Shown here: positions 34,365 through 34,370 of the stretch, piece after piece
Position numbering within the stretch: the stretch's first letter is position 1
Layout of the letters: each line of letters starts with the position of its first letter
Assembly: GCA_009726095.1 (NCBI GenBank)
Contig: WLMZ01000026.1
Coordinates: 1 to 34,370, forward strand
Reading direction: 5' to 3'
DNA length: 34,370 nucleotides
Source: Actinomycetota bacterium
GTDB taxonomy: Bacteria; Actinomycetota; Acidimicrobiia; Acidimicrobiales; Ilumatobacteraceae
Made by a program: the position numbers and the translations under genes
Notes under the pieces: generated by a model
What the model saw: the letters and a program-made list of their open reading frames with translations, nothing else
The model's database searches: none
Told to the model about the DNA's origin: nothing

Positions 34365-34370
34365 ATGAGC
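34365..34370 (+). CDS. First two codons of a gene cut by the window end
   Basis: ATG AGC at the edge is preceded by AGGAGA (34349-34354) with a 10-nt spacing, a good ribosome-binding site. In many actinobacteria the gene after a tRNA-Thr/tRNA-Met pair is rpmG (ribosomal protein L33), so that is the likely identity, but nothing of the protein can be seen here. Confidence 0.45.

Overview
The window reads as chromosome of a high-GC actinobacterium, most likely a member of the Acidimicrobiia or a neighbouring lineage. The evidence is the base composition, several genes with a TANNNT -10 box only 6 to 9 nt before the start codon (leaderless transcription), LPXTG-type wall anchors, frequent GTG starts, and a tRNA-Thr/tRNA-Met pair that commonly precedes rpmG in actinobacteria. 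No phage, plasmid, insertion sequence or CRISPR array is visible. The placement is an inference from gene content, not a phylogeny.

Layout. (1) 1-7.3 kb: the tail of a wall-anchored protein, then a nitrogen-metabolism neighbourhood. It holds threonine dehydratase (ilvA) divergent from a class I glutamine amidotransferase, an APC-family permease, a dimethylglycine/sarcosine-dehydrogenase-like flavoprotein and a choline-kinase-like phosphotransferase. (2) 7.3-8.3 kb: a histidine phosphatase and the ribosome-rescue factor ArfB. (3) 8.3-11.5 kb, minus strand: a tightly overlapping four-gene operon of a secreted Asp-rich-tailed protein, a membrane-anchored Ala/Pro/Thr-rich protein, ApbE (FMN transferase) and a ferric-reductase-like haem membrane protein. 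(4) 11.7-23.3 kb: a complex I operon nuoABCDHIJKLMN with no nuoE, nuoF or nuoG, ending in a MidA/NDUFAF7-type methyltransferase gene that overlaps nuoN. A perfect CRP-type box overlaps its promoter. (5) 23.4-24.6 kb: an LPTTG surface protein with a strong terminator. (6) 24.7-26.6 kb: acetyl-CoA synthetase. (7) 26.7-30.7 kb: two tandem paralogous single-pass membrane proteins that look like metallopeptidases with a destroyed active site. (8) 30.7-34.4 kb: yajQ, tRNA-Tyr, a Uup-like ABC-F ATPase, a PAT-type acetyltransferase, tRNA-Thr, tRNA-Met and the first codons of another gene.

How the parts connect. The nuo block would make an 11-subunit proton-pumping membrane and connecting arm that lacks the NADH-oxidising module, so its electron donor is open. 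The linked methyltransferase belongs to the family that, in mitochondria, dimethylates one arginine of the NuoD homologue; that arginine (R69) is present here. NuoL and NuoM both carry His-rich insertions at the same topological position, and the NuoL one comes from a 12-bp tandem repeat. The most likely undescribed items are the tandem pseudo-metallopeptidases, the ApbE operon without a visible flavinylation target, and the CRP-controlled nuo-midA unit.
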